The notes: generated by a model not told the origin, from the sequence alone. A stretch of 64,000 bases of DNA from JBOGXA01 sp050694175 (GCA_050694175.1 JBOGXA010000007.1:62001-126000); one strand, 5' to 3'; counted from the first letter of the stretch, positions 33,691 to 43,383 are shown. Made by a program: numbers and translations.

Positions 33691-35637
33691 TCAGTGAAGT
33701 CGCTTGACCGTCAGCGTGTAGTGGCCCTTGCTGAACCACGACGTCACGTGAAAGAAGTGTCGTCCCGTGTGGCTCGCAGTGAACCTCTTGCTTTCATCGG
33801 CTGAGTTGACCGTCGCGATGTAGTACCGGAGCTGACAGGGTCCGTTGCCGCCGACCAGTCGGCAGGTGGCGGCAAGTTCCCAGATGTCCTTAGTCCCGGG
33901 CTTGTAGATGGCGAGATCGAAGTCCTTCGGGCGCGGGGGGCCGTCTAGGACTACCTCGTATCTCCTGCCCTTCACGAGCCATTTCTTGTAGACATCGTTG
34001 ACGTCGTTGGGCCACGACACCCACCCGCGATCCCGTGCGACCAGCTTTCGGGCCCCCGGAATCGTGCCGTCCGTGCGCGGATAGAGCTCCTCGGTTGAGG
34101 CAGACAGTGTGGACAAAGCGTTCAGACGTCCGCTGGTGCGGGTGAAGTTTCCGGTGTCGATGAAGCCGGGGAACGCCTTGAGGGTCTTGAGCGTCGCCGG
34201 TTTGTCGACCGAGTTCATAAGGGCGCTCTTGAGCTGACGCGGCGTGTATTGCGGATGCAAGGACTTCAGGTAAGCCGCTACCCCGGCCGCGTGAGGAGCA
34301 GCCATCGACGTGCCATCGAAGGTCGCATATCCACCGCCTGGAACGGTGCTCGTCACATCCACTCCCGGTGCGGCAAGGTCGATGGACTGCCGGCCCCAGT
34401 TCGTGAACGTGCAGGGCCATTCCGAATCGCCCTCGTTGATTGCACACGCCGTGTCGTACGCGTACTCGTCATTGTGATTGCTCGCCGCGACTGCCAGGAT
34501 CGCGGACACGTCGTAGGCGGCCGGATAGCCGGGAGCGAACGAATCTGGATCGCGGTCACCGTCCAGATCTAGGCCCGGCATGAGCATGTCGCTGTCACCG
34601 TTCGCGTTGCCCGCGGCCACGACCGAGAGCACTCCGGCTCTGCCCAAATCGACGAACGCAGCGCGCTGAGCGCGAGACGTGACGATCTCGCTGCCGTAGC
34701 TTCCGTTGAGGATGTGGGCGCCCATCCTGGCGGCGTAGTCGAGTGCCTCGAGCTCGTCGGACAGCCTCAGACCCATTGCGTCCTTAATGCCGTCGCCGTC
34801 GAAGTCGAACGGCTTGAAGCCCTTCAGCACCATGATGCTGCAGTTCGGACAAACCCCGGCAACGCCGGTGGCGTTATTGGCCTCCGCCGCGATCGTTCCG
34901 GCAACGTGGGTACCGTGGTCCCATCCAAAGATCGACGCATTGGGCTCCAGCAGCGTGGTGTCCTCTTCCGCGAAGTCGTACCCGTTGTAGTCGTCCACGT
35001 AGCCGTTTAAGTCGTCGTCGATGCCGTTGGCCGGGACTTCGTCATCGTTGGTCCAGATGTTGGCGTCGAGATCCGGATGGGTGATGTCGACGCCGGTGTC
35101 CAGCACGGCTACTACCACTTCCGCGGAGCCCATCGGCGTGTCCCACGCCTCGGGAGCATCGATATCGGCATCGGGAGTCCCGGCTGCGGTTGCCGGTGGC
35201 GGGTTGGAGAGAGCGTGATCCTGTCCGGTGTTGTCGAGACCCCACAACTGTCCGAACAGCGGGTCGTCCGGCACCGCCGCCACGGGTCGCACGATGTTGG
35301 GCTCAACGCCCGTCACAAGGGGGTTATCGCGGAATGTCTCTAGTGCCTGCGCAACCGAGACGCCGGCCGGAACGCGCGCGACCCGGATGTCGAGGCGCCC
35401 GATTGCGTCCACCGGTTGGGCACCTGCCTTCTCCAACGCATTCTCTTCGACTGCACGGCTCACCCCGGGACGAAAAGACACCACCAGCTCACGCGTGGCT
35501 ACAGGAAGCTCGAGCGAGGCCGGTCGGGTCCTGGTAGGAATCCGGGTCGGCTCACGATTGCGCGCGTGTAGAGGGTGAGCCGTGTGACCTGCGCCCACAA
35601 CCAAGGCGAGCGCGAACAAGAGTGTGATCCTTCTCAC
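33691..35637 (-). CDS. Secreted S8 (subtilisin) family serine protease
   Basis: A 648-residue exported protease. A signal peptide (ITLLFALALVVGAG) and a propeptide inhibitor-like region (LVVSFRPGVSRAVEENALEKAG) precede the catalytic domain: Asp180 (AVLDTGVDITHPDL), His241 (DHGTHVAGT), Asn344 (AAGNANG), Ser444 (GTSMAAPHAAG). The last 150 residues form a beta-rich P-like domain. Start GTG 35637 has a weak site. It is inserted between folK and DUF2520-panC, so it looks like an accessory insertion into the core gene order. Confidence 0.92.
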   Translation of the reverse strand: MRRITLLFALALVVGAGHTAHPLHARNREPTRIPTRTRPASLELPVATRELVVSFRPGVSRAVEENALEKAGAQPVDAIGRLDIRVARVPAGVSVAQALETFRDNPLVTGVEPNIVRPVAAVPDDPLFGQLWGLDNTGQDHALSNPPPATAAGTPDADIDAPEAWDTPMGSAEVVVAVLDTGVDITHPDLDANIWTNDDEVPANGIDDDLNGYVDDYNGYDFAEEDTTLLEPNASIFGWDHGTHVAGTIAAEANNATGVAGVCPNCSIMVLKGFKPFDFDGDGIKDAMGLRLSDELEALDYAARMGAHILNGSYGSEIVTSRAQRAAFVDLGRAGVLSVVAAGNANGDSDMLMPGLDLDGDRDPDSFAPGYPAAYDVSAILAVAASNHNDEYAYDTACAINEGDSEWPCTFTNWGRQSIDLAAPGVDVTSTVPGGGYATFDGTSMAAPHAAGVAAYLKSLHPQYTPRQLKSALMNSVDKPATLKTLKAFPGFIDTGNFTRTSGRLNALSTLSASTEELYPRTDGTIPGARKLVARDRGWVSWPNDVNDVYKKWLVKGRRYEVVLDGPPRPKDFDLAIYKPGTKDIWELAATCRLVGGNGPCQLRYYIATVNSADESKRFTASHTGRHFFHVTSWFSKGHYTLTVKRLH

Positions 35638-35711
35638 GATGGTCGCGTCGGCGCATGCATTGTCGGGCTTTAGCTCCTCGAGGAACGACTACTCAGAGAA
35701 CTGTACGAGAC

Positions 35712-36203
35712 TTATTGAAAGGGCTCCGCAAGTTTGACTTCGCCCTCAGCTTCTTCGACCCGATCTCGATACGGCGAGCCCCACGGATCCGTGACGTCGG
35801 GGCTGATCTCCAACAACGGAACCAATACGAACGCGCGCTCGGCCATTCTCGGATGAGGGATCTCGAGATCCGGCTCGCCGATCTTCTCGTCTCCATAGAG
35901 CAAGATGTCCAGATCGATGACGCGCGGCCCCCAACGCTGTTCGACGGGCTCACGTCCGAGTCGCCGTTCGATCCCTTTGCTGGCCACGAGGAGCTCGCGC
36001 GCATTGAGGCTTGTCTCAATACGAGCGACGAGATTGATGAAGGATCGCTGCGGAGGCCCGCCGACCGGCGATGTCTCGTAGAGGCTCGACACGCCGACGA
36101 CGTGGATGCCGTCCGTGCCGCGCAACTCGGCGACCGCGCTTCGGCAGAAGGCCTGACGGTCTCCTACATTTGATCCGATCCCCATGTAAGCGGTTGTGGT
36201 CAC
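35712..36203 (-). CDS. folK: Dihydropterin pyrophosphokinase (HPPK)
   Basis: A 163-residue folate enzyme: it transfers pyrophosphate from ATP to the hydroxymethyl group of 6-hydroxymethyl-dihydropterin. It begins AYMGIGSNVGDRQAF and has the RWGPRVIDLDILLYGD and IPHPRMAERAFVLVPL motifs. GTG 36203 after GGGGAAG is chosen over the longer frame. It is 13 bp downstream of folB; the four fol genes form one operon. Confidence 0.93.
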   Translation of the reverse strand: MTTTAYMGIGSNVGDRQAFCRSAVAELRGTDGIHVVGVSSLYETSPVGGPPQRSFINLVARIETSLNARELLVASKGIERRLGREPVEQRWGPRVIDLDILLYGDEKIGEPDLEIPHPRMAERAFVLVPLLEISPDVTDPWGSPYRDRVEEAEGEVKLAEPFQ

Positions 36204-36216
36204 GGTTCTTCCCCTA

Positions 36217-36573
36217 TCAGGGACGCTCGATTCTGACTGCAACAGAATCGACGTCCGCCTCTACGGGCGGGCTCTCCTTGCTCACTTCTACCGCAACGCG
36301 CTCCACGAATGCGGTATTAAGCACCAATTCGGCAATCTCGGCCGCAAGATGCTCCAGGAGATGGATCTCCCTGCCGGCCACCGAAGCGGTGATCGACGAG
36401 ATCACGGCACTGTAGTCGACCGTGTCGGACAGATCGTCGCTCTTACCCGCTCGTGACGTGTCGGTATGAACATCGATGTCGATCGCAACTGGGCGGGGCT
36501 CCGTGCGTTCCTCCTCGCTCACGCCAATGCGGACCATGACACGAAGCCCGGCGATCCGAATCAGATCGCTCAT
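36217..36573 (-). CDS. folB: Dihydroneopterin aldolase
   Basis: A 118-residue aldolase that releases glycolaldehyde from dihydroneopterin. The family core is LRVMVRIGVSEEERTEPRPVAIDIDV, VDYSAVISSITASVAG, HLLEHLAAEIAELVL, with catalytic Lys/Glu-type positions conserved. ATG overlaps the folP stop as ATGA. Confidence 0.93.
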   Translation of the reverse strand: MSDLIRIAGLRVMVRIGVSEEERTEPRPVAIDIDVHTDTSRAGKSDDLSDTVDYSAVISSITASVAGREIHLLEHLAAEIAELVLNTAFVERVAVEVSKESPPVEADVDSVAVRIERP

Positions 36574-37406
36574 GTTGATTCCGCATCCTTGATCGCCTGG
36601 GTCATTCTTACGACACGGGCCATCTCAGCGACGTCGTGGACACGCACGATGTGTGCGCCCTTCGCAACCGCCCACGCAACCGTGGCAGCCGTCCCCTCTT
36701 GTCGCCGATCCTCGGGAAGATCGAGCACTGCCCCGATAAACGACTTGCGCGACGTGCCGATCACAATCGGATAGCCGACGTCGGCCATCTCGTCGAGGCG
36801 CTGGAGCAGCAGAAGGCTCTGCTCGGGTGACTTGGCAAAACCGATCCCGGGGTCGAGAGCAATCGACTCTGCACGTACACCCTTACTCTCCAGTGAGCTG
36901 GCGCGTTCCTTCAACCAATCCACCACTTCCCCCACGACGTCCGAGTACTCCGTCAACGAACGCATAGTCGCCGGCGTCCCGCGTGAGTGCATAACGATGA
37001 TCGCCGCCCCCGAGGTCCGCGCGACCTCATCCATTCGCGCATCGAGTGCCTCCCCGGCGGTGTCGTTGATGATGGATGCCCCCGCCGCAATAGCTCGCGA
37101 TGCCACCTCGGGCTTGCGAGTGTCGATCGAGACAACGACACCCGCGGCTGCGAGCTTCTCGACGACCGGCATGACGCGCCTCACCTCCTCGTCGAGCCCA
37201 ACTGCGGTGGCTCCAGGCCTGGTCGACTCTCCCCCTACGTCCACGATCGCCGCGCCCTGTTCGATCATCTCGAACCCGTGATCGACGGCTTTCCCCTCCT
37301 CGAACCACAGGCCCCCGTCGGAGAACGAATCCGGGGTCACGTTGAGGACACCCATCACTAGTGGGCGATCGAGCGACAGCAACTGATCCTTGAAACGAAG
37401 TTTCAT
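36570..37406 (-). CDS. folP: Dihydropteroate synthase
   Basis: A 278-residue TIM-barrel enzyme joining dihydropterin pyrophosphate and p-aminobenzoate; the target of sulfonamides. Motifs: MGVLNVTPDSFSDGGLW, GGESTRPGA, SIDTRKPEVA, ALDPGIGFAKSPEQS, IGTSRKSFIGAVLD. Length normal. 21 bp after folE. Overlap with folB. Confidence 0.95.
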   Translation of the reverse strand: MKLRFKDQLLSLDRPLVMGVLNVTPDSFSDGGLWFEEGKAVDHGFEMIEQGAAIVDVGGESTRPGATAVGLDEEVRRVMPVVEKLAAAGVVVSIDTRKPEVASRAIAAGASIINDTAGEALDARMDEVARTSGAAIIVMHSRGTPATMRSLTEYSDVVGEVVDWLKERASSLESKGVRAESIALDPGIGFAKSPEQSLLLLQRLDEMADVGYPIVIGTSRKSFIGAVLDLPEDRRQEGTAATVAWAVAKGAHIVRVHDVAEMARVVRMTQAIKDAEST

Positions 37407-37427
37407 GTTCCCTCTCGCTATCCGCGT

Positions 37428-38054
37428 TCAGCCGCGTGCGATGAGACCCATCGCTTCGGCGCGGGTCGCTTCGTTGCGACGAAAGATGCCTCGTACGGCA
37501 GAGGTGACCGTCTGACTTCCCGGCTTGCGGACGCCGCGCATCGTCATACAGAGGTGCTCGGCCTCGATCACGACTAAAACCCCGCGCGGCTCCAATGCGC
37601 GCTCGATCGCATCGGCGATCTGGGTTGTGAGGCGCTCTTGGACCTGTGGGCGTTTGGCGAGCAGATCCACGACCCGAACGATCTTGGACAACCCGGTGAT
37701 CTGACCCGAGTCGTTGGGGATATAGGCGACGTGAGCCCTCCCCATGAACGGGATGAGGTGATGCTCGCAGATAGATTGCAGGGGGATGTCGCGGACCATG
37801 ATCATCTCGTCGTGGTCCGCCTCGAAAACGACGTCGAGCAAGGGGGCCGGGTCGCGCCCGATGCCGGCGAAGATCTCGGCATACATATCGGCAACGCGCT
37901 CCGGGGTGTGCCGGATGCCGTCCCGATCGACGTCTTCTCCGATGGCGCCGAGGATGGTCTTCACGGCATCCACCACCGCGTCGCGATCGAAGCGCGACTC
38001 GGGGCGCAGATCTCGGACGACCTCGTTATGCATGGCTTCGAAACGTTCCGTCAT
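37428..38054 (-). CDS. folE: GTP cyclohydrolase I
   Basis: A 208-residue enzyme that starts folate synthesis by opening GTP to dihydroneopterin triphosphate. The zinc and catalytic blocks are clear: SICEHHLIPFMGRAHVAYIP, SKIVRVVDLLAKRPQVQERL and EAEHLCMTMRGVRKPGS. It heads the folE-folP-folB-folK run, 76 bp after ftsH. Confidence 0.96.
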   Translation of the reverse strand: MTERFEAMHNEVVRDLRPESRFDRDAVVDAVKTILGAIGEDVDRDGIRHTPERVADMYAEIFAGIGRDPAPLLDVVFEADHDEMIMVRDIPLQSICEHHLIPFMGRAHVAYIPNDSGQITGLSKIVRVVDLLAKRPQVQERLTTQIADAIERALEPRGVLVVIEAEHLCMTMRGVRKPGSQTVTSAVRGIFRRNEATRAEAMGLIARG

Positions 38055-38129
38055 GGAGTGCTCTCCGGCGTGGCCGAGTGTCCCTCAGGTCCGGTATAGC
38101 CCACGTAAAGGGACAGTCACCGCAGGGGA

Positions 38130-40070
38130 TCAGGCTTCGCCGAGCGACGGGCGCGGAGCGGGCCGGGGGACGCGCCCCTTCTTGCTTCGCTCGGACCCTG
38201 GGGCCGTGTCCTCACGATCGCGGTTCTCGCGCCGCAGCCGGGCGCGCTCCACCGGATTCTCAGGCGACTGCTTGGCGACCTCGGCGAGGATCTCGGCAAC
38301 CTCTTCTTTCTCGAGGGACTCCTTCTCGAGTAGGCGCTCGGCCATGAGGTCGAGCTTGTCGCGGTACTTCTCCAGGATGTCGCGCGCCTCGTCGTGTGCC
38401 TCGTCGACCAACCGGTGGATCTCGGAATCGATCCGCGCCGCGACGCTGTCCGAGTAGTCCTTTATGTGGCCGAAATCACGCCCAAGGAACGGCTGTGATT
38501 CGTTCTCGCCGAGCGCCAGCGGGCCGAGGTCGGACATCCCGAACTGTGTCACCATCTGCTTGGCGATGCGCGTGCACCTCTGGATGTCGTCCTGCGCGCC
38601 GGTCGTGGGCTCATCGAAGACGAGCTCCTCGGCGACCCGGCCCCCGAGCAGCATCGCCAGCTCGTCGATCAGCTCGGAGCGGGTGATCAGGAAGCGGTCC
38701 TCGGTCGGAAGGGTAAGCGTGTATCCAAGCGCGCGGCCGCGCGACACGATCGACACCTTGTGAACAGGATCCGCATTCGGCAACGCATGTGACACGAGAG
38801 CATGGCCGGCCTCATGATAGGCAATCACGCGCTTCTCCTTGTCGGAGATCACGCGCGTGCGACGCTGCGGACCGGCGAGTACGCGGTCGATTGCCTCTTC
38901 GAGCTCGGTCATTCCGATCTCATTTCGGGAGAAGCGCGCGGCGAGGAGGGCTGCCTCGTTCACGACGTTGGCGAGATCCGCGCCGGTGAACCCGGGGGTG
39001 CGCCGCGCCAGGACCTCGATCTCAATCTCTTTGGCGATGGGCTTCCCGCGCGTGTGCACCTTGAGAATGCCCACCCGGCCGTGGAGGTCGGGTCGATCCA
39101 CCACTATCTGCCGGTCGAACCGGCCCGGTCGTAGGAGAGCGGGGTCGAGGATGTCCGGCCTGTTGGTCGCCGCGATCAGGATCACGCCGCTCTTGACGTC
39201 GAATCCGTCCATCTCAACGAGGAGCTGGTTGAGCGTCTGCTCGCGCTCGTCGTGGCCTCCGCCCAAACCTGCGCCGCGATGGCGTCCGACGGCGTCGATC
39301 TCGTCCATGAACACAATCGCCGGGGAGTTCGCCTTTGCCTGCTCGAACAGATCGCGAACGCGGCTGGCCCCCACCCCGACGAACATCTCGACGAAATCCG
39401 AGCCGGAGATCGAGAAGAACGGGACACCGGCCTCGCCGGCGACCGCTCGGGCAAGCAGCGTTTTGCCGGTGCCTGGGGGTCCGTAGAGCAGGACTCCCTT
39501 GGGAATCTTGGCCCCCATTGCCTGGAACTTCTGCGGGGCTTCGAGGTACTCCTTTATCTCCTGCAGCTCCTCGACCGCCTCATCGAGGCCGGCGACGTCG
39601 GTAAAAGTGATCTTGGGCTGATCCTTAGTCACGAGCCGGGCTCGCGACTTCCCGAAAGACATGACCCGGTTGCCGCCGCCCTGCATCTGTTGCATGAGGA
39701 AGAAGAAGAACCCGACAATGATCAAGATGGGGAGGAACTGGAACAGCACCGATAGGAAGACCGACCCCTGCTGAGGGTCCGCGCTTACCTCGACTCCGTT
39801 GAGCTTCGCGAACTGCGCAGCCGAATCGACTGTGTCCTTGGGTAGGAAGACTTCGTACCTGTCCTGGTTGGCATATTCACCGACCGCCTTCTCGTCTTTG
39901 GACAGGAACTTCGCCGTGGCGATCTCACCGTTCTCGACCTGTTGCTCCCACTGATTGACGGAATCGAGACGCTGAGGTTGATCCGCGCTGCTCCGGTACA
40001 GGCTGAATACCCAGACGACCGCGACGATGAGAATCAGGTAAAAGACGGCGGACCTAAATATGCGGTTCAT
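38130..40070 (-). CDS. ftsH: Membrane AAA protease FtsH
   Basis: A 646-residue membrane-bound unfoldase and zinc protease. Two N-terminal membrane helices (about 8-25 and 108-126) enclose a periplasmic domain; then AAA Walker A GPPGTGKTLLARA, Walker B VFMDEIDAVGRHRG, SRH RPGRFDRQIVVDRPD, and the protease motif AYHEAGHALVSH. The C-terminus has the coiled-coil and a Pro/Arg tail. Order tilS-hpt-ftsH is conserved in Gram-positives. ATG 40070 (MNRIFRSAVFYL). Confidence 0.96.
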   Translation of the reverse strand: MNRIFRSAVFYLILIVAVVWVFSLYRSSADQPQRLDSVNQWEQQVENGEIATAKFLSKDEKAVGEYANQDRYEVFLPKDTVDSAAQFAKLNGVEVSADPQQGSVFLSVLFQFLPILIIVGFFFFLMQQMQGGGNRVMSFGKSRARLVTKDQPKITFTDVAGLDEAVEELQEIKEYLEAPQKFQAMGAKIPKGVLLYGPPGTGKTLLARAVAGEAGVPFFSISGSDFVEMFVGVGASRVRDLFEQAKANSPAIVFMDEIDAVGRHRGAGLGGGHDEREQTLNQLLVEMDGFDVKSGVILIAATNRPDILDPALLRPGRFDRQIVVDRPDLHGRVGILKVHTRGKPIAKEIEIEVLARRTPGFTGADLANVVNEAALLAARFSRNEIGMTELEEAIDRVLAGPQRRTRVISDKEKRVIAYHEAGHALVSHALPNADPVHKVSIVSRGRALGYTLTLPTEDRFLITRSELIDELAMLLGGRVAEELVFDEPTTGAQDDIQRCTRIAKQMVTQFGMSDLGPLALGENESQPFLGRDFGHIKDYSDSVAARIDSEIHRLVDEAHDEARDILEKYRDKLDLMAERLLEKESLEKEEVAEILAEVAKQSPENPVERARLRRENRDREDTAPGSERSKKGRVPRPAPRPSLGEA

Positions 40071-40173
40071 GGTGGTTAAAGGTTAGCAGTCCCCTACGTC
40101 TAACGGCCCGGTCAGCCGGACGCTATCCCGTTGTTTCGGCACGCGCCCATACGCTCTTTAAGCAGGTGGAGAC

Positions 40174-40728
40174 CTATGTTGCGCTGTAGGCCTCTTCTTT
40201 GAGCACTCCGATATAGGGGAGATTCCGGTACTTCTCGGCATAGTCGAGCCCGTAGCCGACGACGAACACGGGCGGGATCTGAAAGCCCGGATAACGCACT
40301 TCGAGGGGGACGGCCTCCTGACCCTTCTTCCAGAACAGCGAGCAGATCTCGAGGGAGGCGGGCCGGCGGGCCTCCAGATAGCGCAATAGATAAGAGATCG
40401 TCAGGCCCGAGTCGATGATGTCCTCGACGAGCAGGACATGGCGCCCCGTTATCTCGTAGTCGAGGTCCTTCAGGATCCTGACGACCCCGGATGACTTCGT
40501 CGACGACCCATATGAGGACACCGCCATGAAATCGAACTCAATGGGCAATTGGATCTGCCGTGCGAGATCGGCCATGAAGACGAATGCCCCCTTGAGTACA
40601 CCGACGAGCAACAGATCCCTGTCCCGGTATTCCTCAGTTACCTCTTTGGCAAGCTCTGCGATCTTGTCCTGGATCTCCTCGGCGGTGATGAGGATTTCCG
40701 CAATGTCCTCGTGAACCTCTACGCTCAT
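40174..40728 (-). CDS. hpt: Hypoxanthine phosphoribosyltransferase
   Basis: A 184-residue purine-salvage enzyme. The PRPP loop VLLVEDIIDSGLTISYLL is intact, with KGAFVFMADLARQI, MAVSSYGSSTKSSGVVRI flexible loop, and VGYGLDYAEKYRNLPYIGVL at the end. It makes IMP/GMP from hypoxanthine or guanine and PRPP. Lies between tilS and ftsH, as in Bacillus. Confidence 0.96.
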   Translation of the reverse strand: MSVEVHEDIAEILITAEEIQDKIAELAKEVTEEYRDRDLLLVGVLKGAFVFMADLARQIQLPIEFDFMAVSSYGSSTKSSGVVRILKDLDYEITGRHVLLVEDIIDSGLTISYLLRYLEARRPASLEICSLFWKKGQEAVPLEVRYPGFQIPPVFVVGYGLDYAEKYRNLPYIGVLKEEAYSAT

Positions 40729-40848
40729 GTTTGCTGTCTTTCCGCGGCGGCCTCCTCATCGGAGCCCTTGCTCCACCGGCAGCGTGTATTCGGCACGCTG
40801 CCTCCGACAATTCACGCGATCCTCGAGAGGATCGCTGTTGTTCCGATC

Positions 40849-41850
40849 CTAGTCCGTTCGCTCTGCGCCGGTTACGAGAACGCGATCCTTTCGAACAACT
40901 ATTTCGATCCCTTCGGCGACCGAGTAGCGCAGTTCGCGTCCTTCTGAAGTCTCTAGTCCGTCGAGGGCCGCCTCGATACCGCCAGATCGATCGCGCACAC
41001 GTCCGACGGCGCGATCCAGGAGCCGGTGTTTCAGCGCGCGCGGAATCCCCGAGAAGCTCTCGCGATCAAAGCTCGTTCCCTCTGAGCTCACCTGGGCAAG
41101 CTCGGAGTAGAGCCGCTGCGCCAGGCCGTCCAGCGCAATTGCGTCCTCGCGCAGAAGCTCGGCCGAGCGAGCCATCGCGCGCACGGCGCCCTCCCCCCAG
41201 TGGTCTTCGATGGGCGCGAGCACTCGGGACCGAATGACCGTCCGCTCGAATCGCTCGTCGTCGTTCGCCGGATCAGCGTCGAAGGCGAGGCCGACCTCTT
41301 CGCAGTAACGCCTGGTCTCGGCCCGTCGCACGGCGATCAGCGGACGAATCCGGTTGCCCTCCACCGGAGGTACGCCCGCCAGCGAACTCGTTCCCGCACC
41401 GTGCACCAGGCGGGCCAGGGTGGTCTCTACACGATCATCGAGCGTGTGGCCGGTCGCGATCCGGTCGGCGTTCGTCTCGGAGGCTACGATCTCCAAGAAT
41501 CCGTATCGGAACTCACGCGCCCGCGCGTGCAGATTGGGCCCAGTGAGGTCCGGGGCGCGCACGGTGTGGACGTCGAAGCCGTCGGTCGCACCCTGGCGCG
41601 CAACGCGGGCGGCGATGGCGCCGGACTCGTCCGAGAGGCCGTGATCAACGTGGGCGACGGCAAGGGTGATGTCCAAGCGTGATGCCAGGCGCCACAGAAC
41701 ATCGAGAGTGCAGGTGGAGTCCGGGCCCCCCGACACCGCGACGACGACCGTGTCTCCCTCCTTCACCATCTCGTACCGGCGGATGGTCGCCAGCGCAGAC
41801 TCGACGATCTCGAAGCCGGGGCCACCAAGTTGCCGTCCGGGGGTTGCCAT
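40849..41850 (-). CDS. tilS: tRNA(Ile)-lysidine synthase
   Basis: A 333-residue N-type ATP pyrophosphatase that converts the CAU anticodon cytidine of tRNA-Ile2 to lysidine. The PP-loop SGGPDSTCTLDVLWRLA is near residue 40, then AVAHVDHGL, HARAREFRYGFL, ATGHTLDDRVETTLARLVHG and RPLIAVRRAETRRYCEEVGL. A C-terminal TilS substrate domain is short. ATG 41850 is chosen over 41922, which overlaps the metalloprotease gene. 120 bp before hpt. Confidence 0.93.
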   Translation of the reverse strand: MATPGRQLGGPGFEIVESALATIRRYEMVKEGDTVVVAVSGGPDSTCTLDVLWRLASRLDITLAVAHVDHGLSDESGAIAARVARQGATDGFDVHTVRAPDLTGPNLHARAREFRYGFLEIVASETNADRIATGHTLDDRVETTLARLVHGAGTSSLAGVPPVEGNRIRPLIAVRRAETRRYCEEVGLAFDADPANDDERFERTVIRSRVLAPIEDHWGEGAVRAMARSAELLREDAIALDGLAQRLYSELAQVSSEGTSFDRESFSGIPRALKHRLLDRAVGRVRDRSGGIEAALDGLETSEGRELRYSVAEGIEIVVRKDRVLVTGAERTD

Positions 41851-41878
41851 CGAGAGGTTCCTCACATTGGTGCGGGCC

Positions 41879-42946
41879 TCAGGCGACCCGCGCCAGCCAT
41901 TTCTTGGGGGTTCGGAGCTCATCGAGGGTCGGCAGCCGGTCCTCCGAAGTCCAGAGGTCGCTCAGCACATCCATCCCGGCGGTGGCGACGACCTCATCGC
42001 AGAACTCCTTTCCCAGTTCGTACTGGCGAAGTTTGAGTTCGAGCCCGATGGCGTGATGGAACGCGCGTTGCAGGAGGTTCGTCTGCCTGCGCCTCGTCTC
42101 GAATACCCCGCGCATGCGCTTGAAGGATGGAATCACCTGCGCGCCGACGTGGTCCATGACGAAGTTGCCGTGCCCCTCGACGACCGCCATGAGGGCCTGG
42201 ACCTGGTCCATGATCGCGCGCTGCTCGGGAGATGCCAGGAGGTAGACGGGGGAGCGCTCCTCGGGGGCCAGGGAGCGACGCGCCAGACGGGACGCTCCCT
42301 CGGCGAACCGGCGAGCCAGGCCTCGGGCGTCGAGGTCGATGGCGTCCAGATAGCTCCGCATGAGCGAGAAGAACCTCTGTCGCACCCACGGGACACCGTC
42401 GAACTGGAATCGGTGGGTCACCTCGTGCACCGCGACCCATAAAGCGAACTCCTCCGGGATAAAGCCGAAACGCCGCTCGGTTTCGACCATGTTCGGGCCC
42501 ACGAAAAAGAGCATCGAGTCCCGGGCCGGGCCATCTCCGTCCTCAGGCGGGCCCGAGATGAGCAGGTCGTACTGCCCGAGCACGCGTCTGGACACATACC
42601 CGAGCAACGCCCCCACCTCGGCGGACACTACCGTTCGCTGGGCGACGCGCACTGGCATCGGAGCCGCGTCGAGCCGCTCCTCGATCTTTGTCGCAAGGGG
42701 GCCCAAGAGAGTCGTCATGCTGCGGATGTTGGCGTCGGCCCACGCGGCGCGGTCGATGATTCGCCACTTAACGGGAGGAGGCGACGCAATGCCGCTCGCG
42801 TCCGCCACGAGCTTCTCCGCGCGGGGGACGGCATCGGCGAGGTCGCGGTGAAGCCTGTCCAAGAGGTATGAGCCGGCCAGCCGGGAGTCGCCGGTCAAGC
42901 GGCGCGCAACCGACCGAGCGATCCACGGTTCTATCAGACGAGCCAT
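41879..42946 (-). CDS. Zinc-dependent metalloprotease, DUF2342 family
   Basis: A 355-residue protein of the DUF2342/TIGR03624 family found beside tilS in Actinomycetota. The zinc motif HEVTH lies in LWVAVHEVTHRFQFDGVPWVRQ; other family blocks: GYVSRRVLGQYDLLISGP, VGPNMVETER, GHGNFVMDHVG (second zinc ligand region) and MRGVFETRRRQTNLLQ. No signal peptide. Substrate unknown; the mycobacterial homologue is Rv3626c. In many relatives dacB lies upstream; here a small membrane protein does. Confidence 0.9.
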   Translation of the reverse strand: MARLIEPWIARSVARRLTGDSRLAGSYLLDRLHRDLADAVPRAEKLVADASGIASPPPVKWRIIDRAAWADANIRSMTTLLGPLATKIEERLDAAPMPVRVAQRTVVSAEVGALLGYVSRRVLGQYDLLISGPPEDGDGPARDSMLFFVGPNMVETERRFGFIPEEFALWVAVHEVTHRFQFDGVPWVRQRFFSLMRSYLDAIDLDARGLARRFAEGASRLARRSLAPEERSPVYLLASPEQRAIMDQVQALMAVVEGHGNFVMDHVGAQVIPSFKRMRGVFETRRRQTNLLQRAFHHAIGLELKLRQYELGKEFCDEVVATAGMDVLSDLWTSEDRLPTLDELRTPKKWLARVA

Positions 42947-42955
42947 GACCCGACG

Positions 42956-43282
42956 CTAGATCTCGCCGCGCTGGCGCCTCACGACCAGACGGTAGTACCA
43001 CCAGCCGATTCCGGCGAGCAGCAACAATACGAGGACGCCGCCGATGCGAGCCATCTGGTATGTCCACGGGGGCCCGGCCTCGGCCGGAGTTTCCTGCGTC
43101 TCGCCCTGGCCGGCTCCAGTCTCTTCCTCCGCACCGCCACCGTCCTGGCCCTCGGTCTCCTCTTCTTGGGCCACGATATCGGTGGAACTCGGCATGTGGC
43201 CCCCCTCGGCCACCGCGACCGAGCGGGTAAAAAGCGGCGCGGCAAGCACGGCGAACAGCAGAATGGCTAACCGTGCGGACAT
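42956..43282 (-). CDS. Small membrane protein with exported acidic domain, unknown
   Basis: A 108-residue protein: signal sequence (LAILLFAVLAAPLFTRSVAVA), then a low-complexity Glu/Gly/Thr linker, then one membrane helix (MARIGGVLVLLLLAGIGWWYY) and a short basic tail. ATG 43282 follows GGAGGC. 9 bp upstream of the DUF2342 gene, so probably in the same operon. I do not recognise a family. Confidence 0.6.
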   Translation of the reverse strand: MSARLAILLFAVLAAPLFTRSVAVAEGGHMPSSTDIVAQEEETEGQDGGGAEEETGAGQGETQETPAEAGPPWTYQMARIGGVLVLLLLAGIGWWYYRLVVRRQRGEI

Positions 43283-43383
43283 GGACGCGCCTCCAGGAGA
43301 TCGTGGGCGGTAACGGGCGTCAGGATATCTCGGCGTATGCCGGGCGCGCCGCAAGCGCCGGATCGGGCGGTTTCACCCCGGAC

